Assembly: GCA_038501195.1 (NCBI GenBank)
Contig: JBBPUQ010000002.1
Location: 3,224,001-3,288,000, forward strand
DNA: 64,000 nt
Direction of reading: 5' to 3'
From: Nemania diffusa
Taxonomy: Eukaryota; Ascomycota; Sordariomycetes; Xylariales; Xylariaceae
The notes beneath the pieces are model-generated. The model worked only from the letters and a program-made list of their open reading frames with translations. It was not told the origin of the DNA and made no database searches. Of the stretch, positions 25,601-37,970 are shown piece after piece. The translations under genes were made by a program, and so were the position numbers. Each line of letters starts with the position of its first letter. Within the stretch, counting starts at the first letter, position 1.

Positions 25601-25615
25601 TTGGGATCCGGCCAT
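22601..25615 (-). CDS. NOP14: Nucleolar complex protein 14, SSU processome factor
   Basis: Five exons (25615-25325, 25253-24774, 24713-23861, 23754-23004, 22916-22601) give 896 residues. The N terminus is basic (MAGSQLKRLKASLREQG, KKQRRK) and leads to the conserved RRNKTGGIRDQRFGEND block. Next come the TYEEKMAQRFVREKQ block and the family's long acidic segments (DLDDEATEGEPE, FDDEDDFIVEDD), then the helical C-terminal half, and finally a very basic Lys/Arg tail (REKLKLKKQKDAAYEKKYKRL). Nop14 is needed for 18S rRNA maturation and 40S export as part of the small-subunit processome in the nucleolus. All four introns are short with good donors. It is divergent from the gene at 25902, with 286 bp shared. 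Confidence 0.95.
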
Positions 25616-25901
25616 ATTTGCAATGGAGAAAATAATCCGTATGTCTCGAACGTTGTCCGTTGTATCTAGAGGGGCTGATCACGGCCGAAGAATCCTAGAC
25701 TTTTTTTTTTTGGACATAGCTGTAGCTAAGTACCTAGGTACCTATCTACAATCTTATCTTATCGTGATGCCCCACTTACGGCTCCTGTCTGCAGGTACCT
25801 AGCCTACATATTTAGCTTTGGTTAATACACCTATCGAACATCTTGTCGCCACAGTACTTCTATTACGACACAAAGCCATGATTACTTGACAATGCTTCAG
25901 T
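25616..25901. promoter_or_regulatory. Shared divergent promoter, NOP14 (-) / membrane protein (+)
   Basis: Only 286 bp separate the two start codons. The stretch contains a T run at about 25702-25711 and a TACCTAGGTACCTA word at about 25731-25745. Co-regulation is possible but is an inference from spacing alone. Confidence 0.5.
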
Positions 25902-26960
25902 ATGGGGTTCTTCTCCTTCGCGCGAGACGAGCGCCTTGTTGCTATTGGCTTCGGCATAGCGACAGTAGCCTGCATTGCTTCTATGCGCGTCATTCTTCTG
26001 CGTTCTCGTGACAAAGCCGAGATCCAGCCTACACAGCCGAAGACTCAGTACATAACGCAGGCTACCGAGGACTCGCTGAAGCTTGACACTCTCAATACGC
26101 TTCTACAACACTACAACTATGCCATACGCGACACCACGTTGAGAATAGTAGCCGGTCGCGCAGTCAATGACAAGTCAGCTATCGACGACCTACTCTGGGG
26201 CATCACCCGCGAAGATTATGACGAACGGATGCAAGCCCTACGTGCTCTCACGTTTGCTCTTGAAGATAGTATGAGTTCCATCCGTACACTTTTATCGATT
26301 CTTCGCTAACCCATTGCTAAAGATACCTACCGAACTTCGTTAGTGACCGTACTCAACACACGAAAAGGCTATAGTGCCATCGTTCGATCTTTAGAGTTAG
26401 GTCTTGGCGATGTTGATCATGAAACGCTTGATGATCCCCTCTATGACGAATACTATCTGCGAGATATGGGCGAACAACGCTGTCTCCTCTTAGTCAGCCT
26501 CCTAATCCACCATTCCGGGGTTGAAAATTTAGTCGAAGCTAAGTTTGTAGAGAAGTGGCTAGCAAAGCAGCCATGGGGCGACACAGATGAGGAGAGACGC
26601 AAAAACTTTGCCCTTTATATGGATCGGAAAAAGAATAGAATCAGCAATATTTGCCACCACTTGAGAGCGTCTAGAGCCGGTCGGAAAGCTCTAGTCAGGG
26701 CGAAACTGGCTACCAAGACAAGAAAATCGAAAAGAGACAGATCTGCGAATATTAAGGTTGTCTTGGAGTTTACCATGACAAATGAGGGCGATGGTACGGT
26801 CGAGACATCAGAAGTCGAACTGGTACCCCGGCTAAATGACCAAAGTGACGAAGGGCTGCGACTGCGCAGAAGACATCGGGAAGCTATGGTTTTAAACGAT
26901 GGAACGCATTCGTTAGGACGGGACGATATAATCGAGCGAGAACACGACTTAAATGGCTGA
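25902..26960 (+). CDS. Conserved-looking membrane-anchored protein of unknown function
   Basis: Exons 25902-26268 and 26323-26960 (54-nt intron) give 334 residues. A single hydrophobic segment lies at about residues 11-31 (LVAIGFGIATVACIASMRVIL), followed by a basic flank (RSRDK). This suggests an N-terminal membrane anchor with the rest cytosolic, or a mitochondrial outer-membrane signal anchor. The remainder is hydrophilic and helical (LNTLLQHYNYAIRDTTLRIV, YDERMQALRALTFALED), compatible with ARM/HEAT-like helices. A Lys/Arg-rich stretch follows (ATKTRKSKRDRS) and a charged C terminus. I do not recognise a named family. The gene model is well supported by frame and splice sites. Confidence 0.8.
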
Positions 26961-29387
26961 AAGCGCCGCTTCTACCATCCCGGGTGTGGGCATTGAGCTA
27001 ACATTGTATTTCATTCTTGGTTCCCTTAGCAGGCTTTTTCGGTCGCAGTCGCAGACAGGTATATCAACTTCGATATACCATGACTAGAAGCTATCTATCT
27101 CTAACTACGTTGTATCAGCCGCCATTAACGTAGTTGGGAAACCATGTTTACAGCAATAGACTGTATCATTTTGCCGGTATTAGATTGTGCTGTGGTTTGA
27201 AAGCTTATGTAAGCGGTTGTTGAAACGACGACGTTACCTACATAATCTATATATTATCCATCAGATGTAAGTCTGTGCTACTGGGTATCCATAGGTAGCG
27301 AATAGAATGAGCCAAATACCCGAAATGATATAGATTGCTATCTTTAGGGCTATAGCTATATGCAGATGGCACAAACCTCACGATTTGTACGCAGTAGGTG
27401 CCATATTGAGTGTGCTTACAATTGATCAACTAAAGTACCTATTTAGCCTGGGCTGTCTGCGTTGGGTCAGAAAAGCAGCCCCACTCAAGTAGATCAGGAG
27501 TAAAAGTAACCGGGTCAACACTGGCGCTACACTTATATTTTCTCTTCTCATCGAAGAAAGCCCTAATCGTAATGTATGTATGGCTTGGGTAACAAGGCGT
27601 GATGATTACATAGTAGATAGGTATGCATAGAAACAAAGGGATAGAGACGGACACAGCAACCGATCTTATATCATATATCGTATTTGTCAACCTCAGAGTG
27701 AAGATGATAGTTAACCAACCCCTTTCTAGTGTAGACTGGTAGGTATGCATGCAGCTTGCAGGAGCTACTTATTAGTACTCGCGTCACCGCGTTTTTCCAA
27801 AGTAAACAAAACATATTCTGTATACAGTAGCTGGCTACACTAGACGCTCAATACGAACAGCTCTAGCAGCTTGCCAATGGCGATTCTCAGAGCAGCTTGC
27901 TAGCTACACCGGCGTTCACTAAAACTGTCGAATAAGTAGGTAAGGGAGAAGTTTGCTTGCTACCTCTTAAATTACCTAGGTACGTAGGTATGTAGTAGAG
28001 AAATTACCTGGGTGCATATGTAGGCCAACTGGAGTAGCTGTTTATTGCCTGGGTTCTTCGTAAATAAAAACTGCTGCATGTCAACAACTCCTCTCTCTCT
28101 TCGTCAGATTTCAGATTTCCACAAACAAGTATACCGATTGCACCTTCACCTTCCCCTACATATACATACCTACATACCTCCTTGCCTACTTGTCCACCTA
28201 ATTCTAACCAACCTATCGATCTGCGCCGCATCTGTCGATATAACAAAACAAGGTACCTAGACAAGCATAGGTATACTGGGTACCTACCTACTTATCTACC
28301 TACCTATACGAAGACCGCAACAGGCCACCAGCTATCTATCTAGGTATCTATCTAGATATTTGTTGACCGCTCTGCTTTCCCAACCCAATTCAACCCCCTG
28401 CGTGTTCAAATGGACCCCTGTTTTTAAGGAAGTGGGATTTGGTGGACTCTACATATGCTCTACACTTTACACTGTAGATATATTTACGCCCGCCGAACCA
28501 GACCGATTGAAGTCAGTAGTTACTCTGTAAGTGAAGCCGCCTGATCTGATGCCAACTGCAGTTCACCATCGCCTGCTTCAACATCCGGGACCCGGGGCTC
28601 GCTTGGCCTCTATGTATGTAGTTGGCCTTGCTCGCTAACATCTCTGAAACAGATCATTCCTTGCCTACGTTACTTACTTACAAGTCGGTATGCGCCCGGT
28701 CATATGAATCTTCACTCCCGTACATATTTCCCTGTTGATGCCCACATCGTTCTCTGTTCCCCTCTTTTCATTATTGCCATTCGGAGTTCTGGGACAGTTT
28801 TGTCTGCTGGCGCTTCGAATACCTACTTATATTCGGCCTGCAACAAGATTTTGTTGTGTCTCACCTACATGTCCATGTTAGGTATTATAATACCTTATAA
28901 TACTTACCTAGGCCTACCTAATCGACCTACCTTTACTCACTGGACTTCGGTACATAGTGAGTGTTGATGCGCCAACCCGTCACCTAGGTAGCTAGCTGAG
29001 GGAGACAAAACTTGTCTTGGGGCTTTGTTGTCCCACCACGACCCGTCAAATCCAGCCGCTACCCGTTCTTAGTTGCACCCTTTTCTGGAACAGGTGGGCC
29101 AAAAGGAGACAGCGCGAGCTCCGCCATTGGACAGAGCCCCCCAATAGTTGGATACTTAGGTATCACAGTACCAGTACGAAAAAACCAAACACCTACCGAC
29201 GCGCTACCAGAAATCAAAAGCAGTCTGAGACCAACCCGCCGGCCCCCCCTTAATTGCGAGTAGGTAGGTAGGTACTATAGGTGCTGTAAGTAAGTACCGT
29301 ACTCCGTACTTTGCTCGCACTACCTACGGCAAAGGCTGCAATACCTGGTCGGGCCGGAGGGCCAAGACGTAAAAAAAGTTGCCCACC
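26961..29387. other. Long intergenic region upstream of CLIP-170 gene
   Basis: About 2.4 kb without a recognisable gene. Dense TACCTACCTA and ATCTATCTAGGTA words cover 28250-28360, and AT-rich sequence lies around 27230-27430. The part nearest 29388 should be promoter and leader of the CLIP-170-type gene. Confidence 0.5.
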
Positions 29388-31991
29388 ATGGCTTCGTCGG
29401 CAGCAACCCTTTCTTCTTCCTCCTTGTACCACCAGCCGAGACAGCAGCAGCATCCCACCCTGTCTCGCCCAGCCAGGAAATCCGCCATCGGTGGCATCGC
29501 GACCGCGTCGACTCCCAATTTAAACGCCCTGTATTCCGCCCACTCTCGCCTTGCGCGTAAGGCTTCGCTCGCCGCTCTGACCCCCGGCTCCCTGGCCTCT
29601 ATCCCAGATGACACCGAAAGCTACGCCCTCCACAGCGTTCTGAACGAATCTCCCTCGTCGCGCAGTATCCCCCCAGTCCCCCCGTTGCCCCCCATGCCGC
29701 CCCTAACGCCCGGAAAGGGCGCGGGGCCTGTCGATGGCCTCGGTGTTGGCGACCAAGTTGATGTTCCGGGGAATATGGTTGGCACTGTCCGCTTTATCGG
29801 GTCTGTCGCGGGTAGAAAGGGGGTCTTTGTTGGTGTCGAACTGCACTCCGAATATGCGCTGCGCGGGAAAAACAGCGGCGATGTTGATGGGTGCGTTGTT
29901 TCTGCCTTTGCTACCCCTACGGACCACACGTAGCTAACCAGTCCGTTTTATTACATTAGGGTCTCATATTTTGCTACTTCTGTTCCCGGATCCGGCATTT
30001 TTGTTCCCATGTCGAAGTTGTTCAGGCGCGATTCGCCTGCATCATTCCCACATACACCATCGGGGACGTCCTTCGCTGGTTTGAAAGCCGCAAATCAGAA
30101 TACCATCAACCACACACCTCCAACGCCCTCGTTACCTAAATTTAGCCAGTCCGTGGGGCCCGGTCGGGCACCAAGCCCTCATGGCAAACGGCCTAGGATG
30201 TCCTTACCGCGGCCGGACTCACCTGTTCGCAAGCTACAACTCACCCCGGCCCCACGCCCTACGATCGCGACGCCGGCAAAGCCTCCATCTCGCTATGGCA
30301 GCCCAACTGTCCCCAAGTTCACCTCTAGTGTCCGAGGAACGGCTGGTGACCCAAATAAATCTATGCGTCTAGACAGAAAGCCCAGTATTGCGCCAAGAAG
30401 TGCATCGGCTTTGGGACAGTCTATACCTGGTTTTGATGATGAAGATTCTATGCCCCCGCCTGCAAGTGCGGCTGCGCATGCTAAAGCAAATGGCAGCATA
30501 GGGTCTATAGCGTCGTCCATGGGGTTCAAGCGCCCTGCATCCCGTGCTAATCACGCTAATGAGGAAGAAGTCGAGCGCCTCAAATCTCAACTAGAAGATC
30601 GAGATAGGCAGTTGAAAGACCAAGCTTCGGCACTGGCTGAGATGGAGAGTAGCCTCTCTGAGCTCACAGTGCTGATAGACCAAACCGATCAAGGACGTAT
30701 GCGCTCGAGTAGCCTGGACGGCAAAGATACGTCCCAGCTTAGAGCTATGCTGCGGGAAAAGAACGAAAAGATTGCCATGTTAACAGCCGAATTCGATGCA
30801 CATCGAGCTGACTTCCGAAGTACTATCGATACCCTTGAGATGGCAAGCACGGAAACCCAAAGGGTCTATGATGCAAAAATCCAAGAGCTAGAACAGGAGC
30901 TGCAGGAAGCGCAGGAACGTCATGATGATGTTGAGAGTGTAGCAAGACAATTGAAGCAACTTGAAGAGCTTGTTCAAGAGCTTGAAGAGGGACTTGAAGA
31001 CGCTCGTCGGGGTGAAGCAGAGGCTCGTGGCGAGGTTGAGTTTCTGCGAGGAGAAGTCGAACGGACTCGATCTGAATTACGAAGAGAGCGCGAGAAGGCT
31101 TCTGCTGCTATAAACGGAGGCAACAACACTGAAGATCGATCATCTATGTCTAAGGACCTAGAGCAGAAAGAGGATGAGATCAGGGGTCTCAAGGCTATTA
31201 TTCATTCGCTTAGTAGAGACTCTATTCCTGGATCCGAGTCCCCAGAGAAGACTCCAACTCAACCACACACCAATTCGCTCGCCAAGTCTCGACATGACTC
31301 GATGGACACGCGAATCACCAAAGACAAATTAGAGCGAGAGCTTGTCGAGTTGCGCAGCGTTCTAGATAAGAAGAACACCCGGGAGGAGGAACTCGAACTC
31401 GAAATTGAGGCATTACGGCGCAAAAGTGTCACTAACAATCGAGGAAGCTCCATGACGATCGGTAGTGCAGATCGATCATCTTACCGTGATTCTAAAGGGA
31501 CTGTTATCCTGGCACGTGATCCACGGTCATCAGAGGACACGCACAAGCGCAACCAGACCCTAGATCCCATGCCCGAGAGCGACGCGTTATCGTCAGTCAC
31601 CGAGAATAGCACACTCTGGTGCGAGATATGCGAGACCAGTGGGCACGACATTCTCACCTGCACCAACATGTTCGGTGGTCAGAATGAACAGGCAAAGGTT
31701 AGCTCTGATGACGAGGTATCGGGCAAAACGGGCAAAGACGCCGTGCGTGAGGGTCTCCGAAACTTGGCCGTCCCTGTGGACGCAGAGGCTATACCTCGGC
31801 CACTATCGCCTATGAGGCCCAAGGTCTCGATAGCACCGGCTCCCGTCTCCATACCAACTCTTCCCAACCCTCAAGACTCCGGTCCACTTGCGGGCAAAGA
31901 AAGCGGAATCGTCGACCCCTCCAAATGGTGTGCTATGTGCGAACGGGATGGCCATGACAGCATTGATTGTCCGCTAGAAGACGCATTCTAA
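29388..31991 (+). CDS. CLIP-170-type microtubule plus-end protein (CAP-Gly, coiled coil, zinc knuckles)
   Basis: Exons 29388-29890 and 29960-31991 (69-nt intron inside the CAP-Gly domain) give 844 residues. Order: a Ser/Pro-rich N terminus with a poly-Pro stretch (95-107); one CAP-Gly domain at about 119-188 (VGTVRFIG, GVFVGVEL, the GKNSG version of GKNDG, GIFVPMSKL); a long Ser/Pro-rich basic linker; a coiled coil from the EEEVERLKSQLEDRDRQL segment onward with heptads and Glu/Arg-rich helices; and two C-terminal zinc knuckles (WCEICETSGHDILTC and WCAMCERDGHDSIDC). This is the layout of CLIP-170, S. pombe Tip1 and Aspergillus ClipA, which bind growing microtubule ends and guide polarity. The single CAP-Gly is the fungal form. 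Confidence 0.93.
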
Positions 31992-33753
31992 ATATGAAAG
32001 ATTTCCGAGCCAGCCGGCGGGTTAACAATACAAGTGACCGGCCCATCATACCCGAGTATGATTAATGGGAAGTGACCTTAGTAATAGAGCAGTCGTCTTT
32101 TGTACATCAAATGATGGAGAGGTGTCTATGTGTATACTTCGGATGAGCTGCGCATTGTGATTATTGGTTGCTGGCGGCGTTGGACATGATCATTAATCTG
32201 CTGTTTGATATGACTGTTTGGGAGCGATGATACCACAGATTCCTGGTCATTAGAATCATTATTAGTAGGTATGTACATAATGTTCTCCTGCCCTCCTCCG
32301 CATGGCAGTAAATATTCTTTTTCTGAAACTACTATGAGCTCTGACTCGTTCAGATCGTTTTCCCTCTCTGTCTCTCTATTTTCAAGGCCTTGACTGTACA
32401 ATTCTCGTGACACGTGATATTTTAAATAATACCGATCTCGTAACTGAGACTACTCGACTCATGGGTTCCTTATGAAAAGGACCCATCATCGCGTAACTAT
32501 ATCAGGGCCGAGACAGCAAGGCCGGGACAGTAGGACCTTGATGCGGTACCTGCCTGTGAATACAACTGCTCGAGTCTACCTTTCGTTGCATTACGTACCT
32601 ACTCGCTAGCTATGAGGCCGCCACAGGGTATCTGTTCGGTGAGTAATTGAAGTACCTATCTAGGTAGGTGAGTCCAATGCACTGTACAGCGACTGCCAGC
32701 AGGGTTGCCGTAGAGAAAGTAAGTAAAGTAGCGGTCGCGAAGAGCACGTTTGCTTAGAGATGACATTCTTATATTGCAGCAACGGGTTTGGTATTAAAGC
32801 AATCCATATAAATACTAGGTAGCCTACTACCCATCGCTTCTCTCGTCCAAGTTTGTCTCTTCAGATCCTATAACCATCGCTCTGCTCCTAGGTATAGCTC
32901 TTCGACATTATCTCTCCGGGTACCTAATTCATATTTCTAGGGCTCATTCATTTTATCCCTACGCCAACTCTATCTTCCATCTCGAGGTGCCAGATACAGC
33001 CCTAGAACCCTGATCTTCTTGGTGGTCGAGATCCATCTATCTAATCGGCCCGTACATCATTCTGCACTCTTGTAAGTCACGAATGGCAGATATAGCTAGC
33101 TGTTTTTAACTTCTTAGATTTGAGAATTCAACGATATGAGGTATGTCAATTTATTCTCTCTATTTTCCTAATACTACTCACTGAGCACGCATGCCTTTTG
33201 GTATGATTGGTCGTCGGCACCAACATCACCAACAAATACAATCCTTTGATTCCCCCCGCAAACCACTATCAAGCTTAGGTACCTAGCTGCGGTACTAGGG
33301 CCGCTTGGGGCGTCAGGGTTCCCCGGTTGCAGCTGCATAGCTCCTAAAAGCCCTGTAATCCAGCGAACCAAACAGCGTATAGTCACCCCATGGCGCCTTG
33401 GCGGTGGAGTGAGCTACCTGGATGCATACACTACATAGCGCTACCTACATACTGTAGAGGGGGCGGGAAGCTCCAACAGCATGATAGCGAGATCGACCCG
33501 CCCGCGTCACGAGTTGACAGCGTACCACTGCAGCTAACACACCATGTTGCTTCCCCCTCGTCTCCAAGTGTTTTCCTCACACCGAACACAAACCACCTCT
33601 TTCACCTTGACGTCGGCCCAGGATAGCATATCAGTCCATGATTAGATATACCCTTGCTGCAGCGCCTACTTTCGAGCCTCGTAACCATACTTATCATTTA
33701 TATCCTATAGTGACAATTCCCCCGCGGACCTAAGCGGTCTTGCTCATCTCACC
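31992..33753. other. Intergenic, no gene recognised
   Basis: About 1.8 kb between two + strand genes. An antisense frame at 32126-32413 begins with GTG and has no family features. The rest looks like 3' UTR, promoter and long leader of the mannosidase gene. Confidence 0.5.
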
Positions 33754-36700
33754 ATGGGAGGCGAGTCCAAGACGCCGAAGTCCGTTGAGGCCGAATATCC
33801 CATTCGAGCCCCGGCTCCCGTTGGGAAGCGTATCAGCAGGATATACAAGGAACGTATCGAACAATTTTATTCGACGGGACAATGGGAAAAGCAGAACCTC
33901 TTAGCCATGATGTACGAGGGCGTCGCCTCTGGCCCTCCTAGTGTCCAACTTTGGACTTGGCCTGCTCCAGGTCTCTCCCGCCCTTCTTTTGAAGAGGCAC
34001 AGGCCGGCGAATACCAACCGGCCCAAGTCGGTAATTCATTTGGTCCTTCGTGGGCCACTCACTGGTTCAAGGTGGTTCTTCGCGTTCCCAAAGACTTCCT
34101 TAAGAAAGAGCACTTGGAATTCCAATGGGATTCGAACAGTGAGGGGATGGTCTGGACGGAAGATGGCAAACCACTACAGGGACTGACTGGTGGCGGCGAG
34201 CGTATCGAGTGGATTCTTCCAGACTCATTTCGAGATGGCCAGGAACACACAATTTACATTGAGATGGCCTGCAACAGCATGTTTGGAAACCCCTCCGGTG
34301 GTGATACTATTCAGCCACCTGACCCCAACAAGTATTTCCAACTTGTAAAAGCTAATATCTGTGCCGTCAACATGGATGCCCGGCAGCTTTGGATCGATAC
34401 CTGGATTATTGGCGATGCTGCCCGAGAATTTCCCGAGGATTCTTGGGAACAGCACGAGGCTCTTAATGTCGTAACTGATATTATTGGTGCTTTTGTCCTA
34501 GGTAACCCTGATTCCATCAAGAAAGGCCGCCAGATTGCCCAGCGCTTTATCGGTTCCAGCGTTGATACCGCCAACATCTACGGCAGTGGCACCGACCCCC
34601 AGGTATTTGGTATCGGCCACTGCCACATCGATACCTGCTGGCTTTGGCCATGGGCTGAGACGAAACGAAAGGTGGCGAGATCCTGGTCAAGTCAGTGTGA
34701 CTTGATTGAACGGTACCCGGAACACAATTTCGCCTGCTCTCAGGCGCAGCAATACAAGTGGCTAAAGGCCTACTATCCTTACGCTTTCGATCGCGTCAAG
34801 GAGAAGGTCAAGCAAGGCCGCTTTCACCCCATTGGTGGCAGCTGGGTTGAGCATGACACCAATATGCCAAGTGGAGAGTCACTCATCCGTCAATTTCTTT
34901 ACGGGCAAAGATTCTTCCAGAGCAATTTTGGACAACGGTCCAGAACTTTTTGGTTGCCCGACACTTTTGGATACTCTGGTCAACTACCTCAGCTTTGTCG
35001 CCTGGCCGGTATGGATCGTTTCCTCACACAGAAGCTCAGCTGGAACAACATCAACAATTTCCCTCATACTACCTTCAATTGGGTGTCTCTAGATGGTAGC
35101 CAGGTTATATGTCATATGCCACCTTCTGAAACATATACTGCAGAAGCTCATTTTGGCGACGTCAAGCGAAGCATCTCGCAACACAAATCGATGGATCAAG
35201 ATCACACCTCCCTCCTCGTCTTCGGCAAGGGTGACGGAGGTGGTGGCCCAACTTGGCAGCACATCGAGAAGCTTCGTCGTTGTCGAGGTATTAGCGATCA
35301 GATCGGCCGTTTACCTAGAGTGCACATGGGTAACACCGTGGATGACTTTTTTGACAAGTTGCAAGAGAAGTCGAGCTCTCTTGTAACGTGGTATGGTGAA
35401 CTATATTTTGAGCTTCATCGCGGTACATACACCACGCAAGCCAACAATAAGCTCAACAATCGCAAAGCAGAGACCATGCTTCGAGACTTGGAGTTACTAG
35501 CCACGATTGCATCTATTAAGCAAAGTTCCTACAAGTATCCCAAAGCACAGATTGACTTTATGTGGGAAGCAGTCCTACTTTGCCAGTTTCATGACTGTCT
35601 GCCTGGAAGTGCTATTGAGATGTGCTACGATGATTCAAACGAGGTAAGTTATTGATGTCTCCTGTGTTGCAACCTGCAATGTTGTCCGACTGACAGCATA
35701 ATAGTTATATGATGAAGTTTTCAGTGTCGGCAAAGAGTTGTTCAAAGACCTCTACCAGTTGTTTGGTGTATCAGAGATGCAGCCTACACAGGTCGGCGAT
35801 GCCATAGCCTTAAATACCCTCCCCTGGAGCCGACAAGAAGTCGTTGACCTTGCTGAAGGCGGTGCTGGTATTGCATCTGGTTCGGGTAATATGATCAGTA
35901 TCAAGCCGCTTAAGAGTTCGGCCAACAAAGCAGTCACCGTTCAGGAGGTCGAAAAAGGTGTATTCGTTTTACAGAACGAGCAGTTGACTATTCGAGTCGA
36001 AAAGGGATGTATAACATCCTTAATTGACCGTAAAGCGGGCCGAGAGATCATATCCGAGGGAGGCAAAGCTAACCAGTTAGTGATTTTTGACGACAAACCT
36101 CTGTACTGGCAAGCATGGGATGTCGAGGTATACCATTTGGAAACACGTGCTGAGGTGCCATATGGCGAGACGAAGATCTTCGAGGACAGCGAGCACCGAG
36201 TCAGTGTTGTTACCGAGGCTCGTATTAGTGAAAACAGCTCTATCGAGACGGTGCTGAGCTTGAGCGCTGCCTTCGAGGGTCAGCAATCTTACGTCGAGTG
36301 CACTGCTTATGTCGATTGGCACGAGACTATGAAGTTCCTCAAGGTCGAGTTCCCTGTGGATATTAGGAATACTGAGGCCTCGTACGAGACACAATATGGC
36401 ATAATTAAACGACCAACTCACTACAACACGTCTTGGGATATGGCGAAGTTCGAAGTATGCTGCCATAAGTTTGCTGATTTGTCTGAGAATGGTTATGGTG
36501 TTTCCATCCTCAACGACTGCAAATACGGGTTTGCTACATGTGGTAATCTAATGCGTCTTTCGCTGCTTCGGTCACCGAAGGCACCAGATGCGCATGCCGA
36601 CATGGGCAAGCATAAGATTCGCTGGGCTATCCTCCCGCACCAGGAGAGCCTAGGACCTACCACCGTTCGGGCTGGATATAATTTCAACAACCCGATGAAG

Positions 36701-37048
36701 GTTCTTACAGCGCCGCCGACTTTCGATGTTGCCTCCTGGTCCTCCCACCCTGTTCAATTGGAAGGCGACGAATCTCTAGTGATTGATTGCATCAAGCGAG
36801 GGGAGGATGACGAAGACATCTCCCACGACACTAGTATACCCCGTCGCAAGGGCCAGAGCATTATCATCCGCATCTATGACAGCTTGGGAGGGCGTAGCTC
36901 GGGTACCGTAACAACAACTTGGAATGTCAAGCAAGTATTCAAAACCAACGCATTGGAGGACGACGGCGAAACAATCGACATCAGCAACGGAAAATTTTCC
37001 GTTACTCTGCGCCCGTTCGAAGTTGCTACATATAGGTTACAGTTGTAA
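33754..37048 (+). CDS. AMS1: alpha-mannosidase, GH38, vacuolar Ams1 type
   Basis: Exons 33754-35643 and 35705-37048 (61-nt intron) give 1077 residues, against 1083 for yeast Ams1. There is no signal peptide, as expected for Ams1, which reaches the vacuole from the cytosol by the Cvt/autophagy route. An N-terminal beta domain (about 1-280) precedes the GH38 catalytic barrel. Zinc-binding HCHID lies at 289-293 and the nucleophile Asp403 in FWLPDTFGYS. The mid-domain has the family's QFHDCLPGSA segment, and the C-terminal beta-sandwich region includes LNTLPWSRQEV. The enzyme trims alpha-mannosides from free oligosaccharides and glycoproteins. A Cys occurs in HIDTCW; I see no damage to catalytic residues. 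Confidence 0.95.
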
Positions 37049-37970
37049 ATCATTCCTAATGGCCTAGCCCTATGGGCGTCTAACTATTAAGCCGAAGAGC
37101 AAGAGGCGTGTGTATCCAAATTTCATATCCAGTCAACATGCAGCGAGGGAGTTTTTGTAAGTAGGGGTAGAAGAGATGGCGATAGCAAAGCAACAACGTG
37201 GAGTACTGTAATACTAGCTGTGTTCTTGAGACCTGACAATCGCATGGCGGTCGGGTGAGTGAGTCGTTTTGTCTGTTTCGGATATCGAGTATGCTGATCC
37301 CATGTAGCCTGGATTAAAAAGCACGCTACAAACTGTTATTTAGTAGCATTGCAACAATTATCAAATAGCTAGCTCCAGCTAACCCCCGCTTTGCACACTG
37401 GATGAGTGAGATAGGTACTAGATAGGGGAGATGGGAAAAGTGGACGTTGGCTTCCGTCGCTTGGTTGTATATTCCAATTCAAGAGAGCGAATTTCCTCAA
37501 CCCGACGTTTAACCCAACGTTTAACCCGACATTTGATTCCGCCCGATTCCTTGCATACATACATGAATACGCCCGCCCACATGCGCCTTGTATCATCCAA
37601 CCCAGAGACGAAAAATCCGCCTCGAACCGATTTCCGTACACCTTGTCTCAAATCGACCCGGCTCGACTACCGTGAAATTCGGTAGGCTGTGTTAATCAAT
37701 CTCTGCCGCCGCCGCCACCGCCGCCGTTGAACTCCGCCGACCAGCCGCGCGAACCAAAGGACTACCGTGTTGCAACTCGCGTATGCTTTGAGTAATTACA
37801 TATGTACATGTTTCCTTTTCTCCCGAAAAAAATAAGTGCCAACCCGCCTCGCCACCGCTCACCTCGCATTGTGGATCGTGATCCATTGACTGCCTAACGC
37901 CAGCATCCGCCTCCTTCACCTTGCCAGCTTTCCCTCTTGTTTCTCGTCCATAACCAAAAGTTGAACTGTT
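37049..37970. other. Convergent intergenic region
   Basis: Lies between Ams1 (+) and the Gln/His-rich gene (-). It contains a tandem repeat of a 12-nt unit (CCCGACGTTTAA type, about three copies with changes) at 37501-37535 and a GCC/CGC trinucleotide tract at about 37703-37728. No gene is seen. Confidence 0.5.

Noticed and set aside
32126..32413. 95-codon antisense frame in the 3' region of the CLIP-170-type gene
   Set aside because: It begins with GTG, has no ATG start and no family features, and lies where a 3' UTR is expected.
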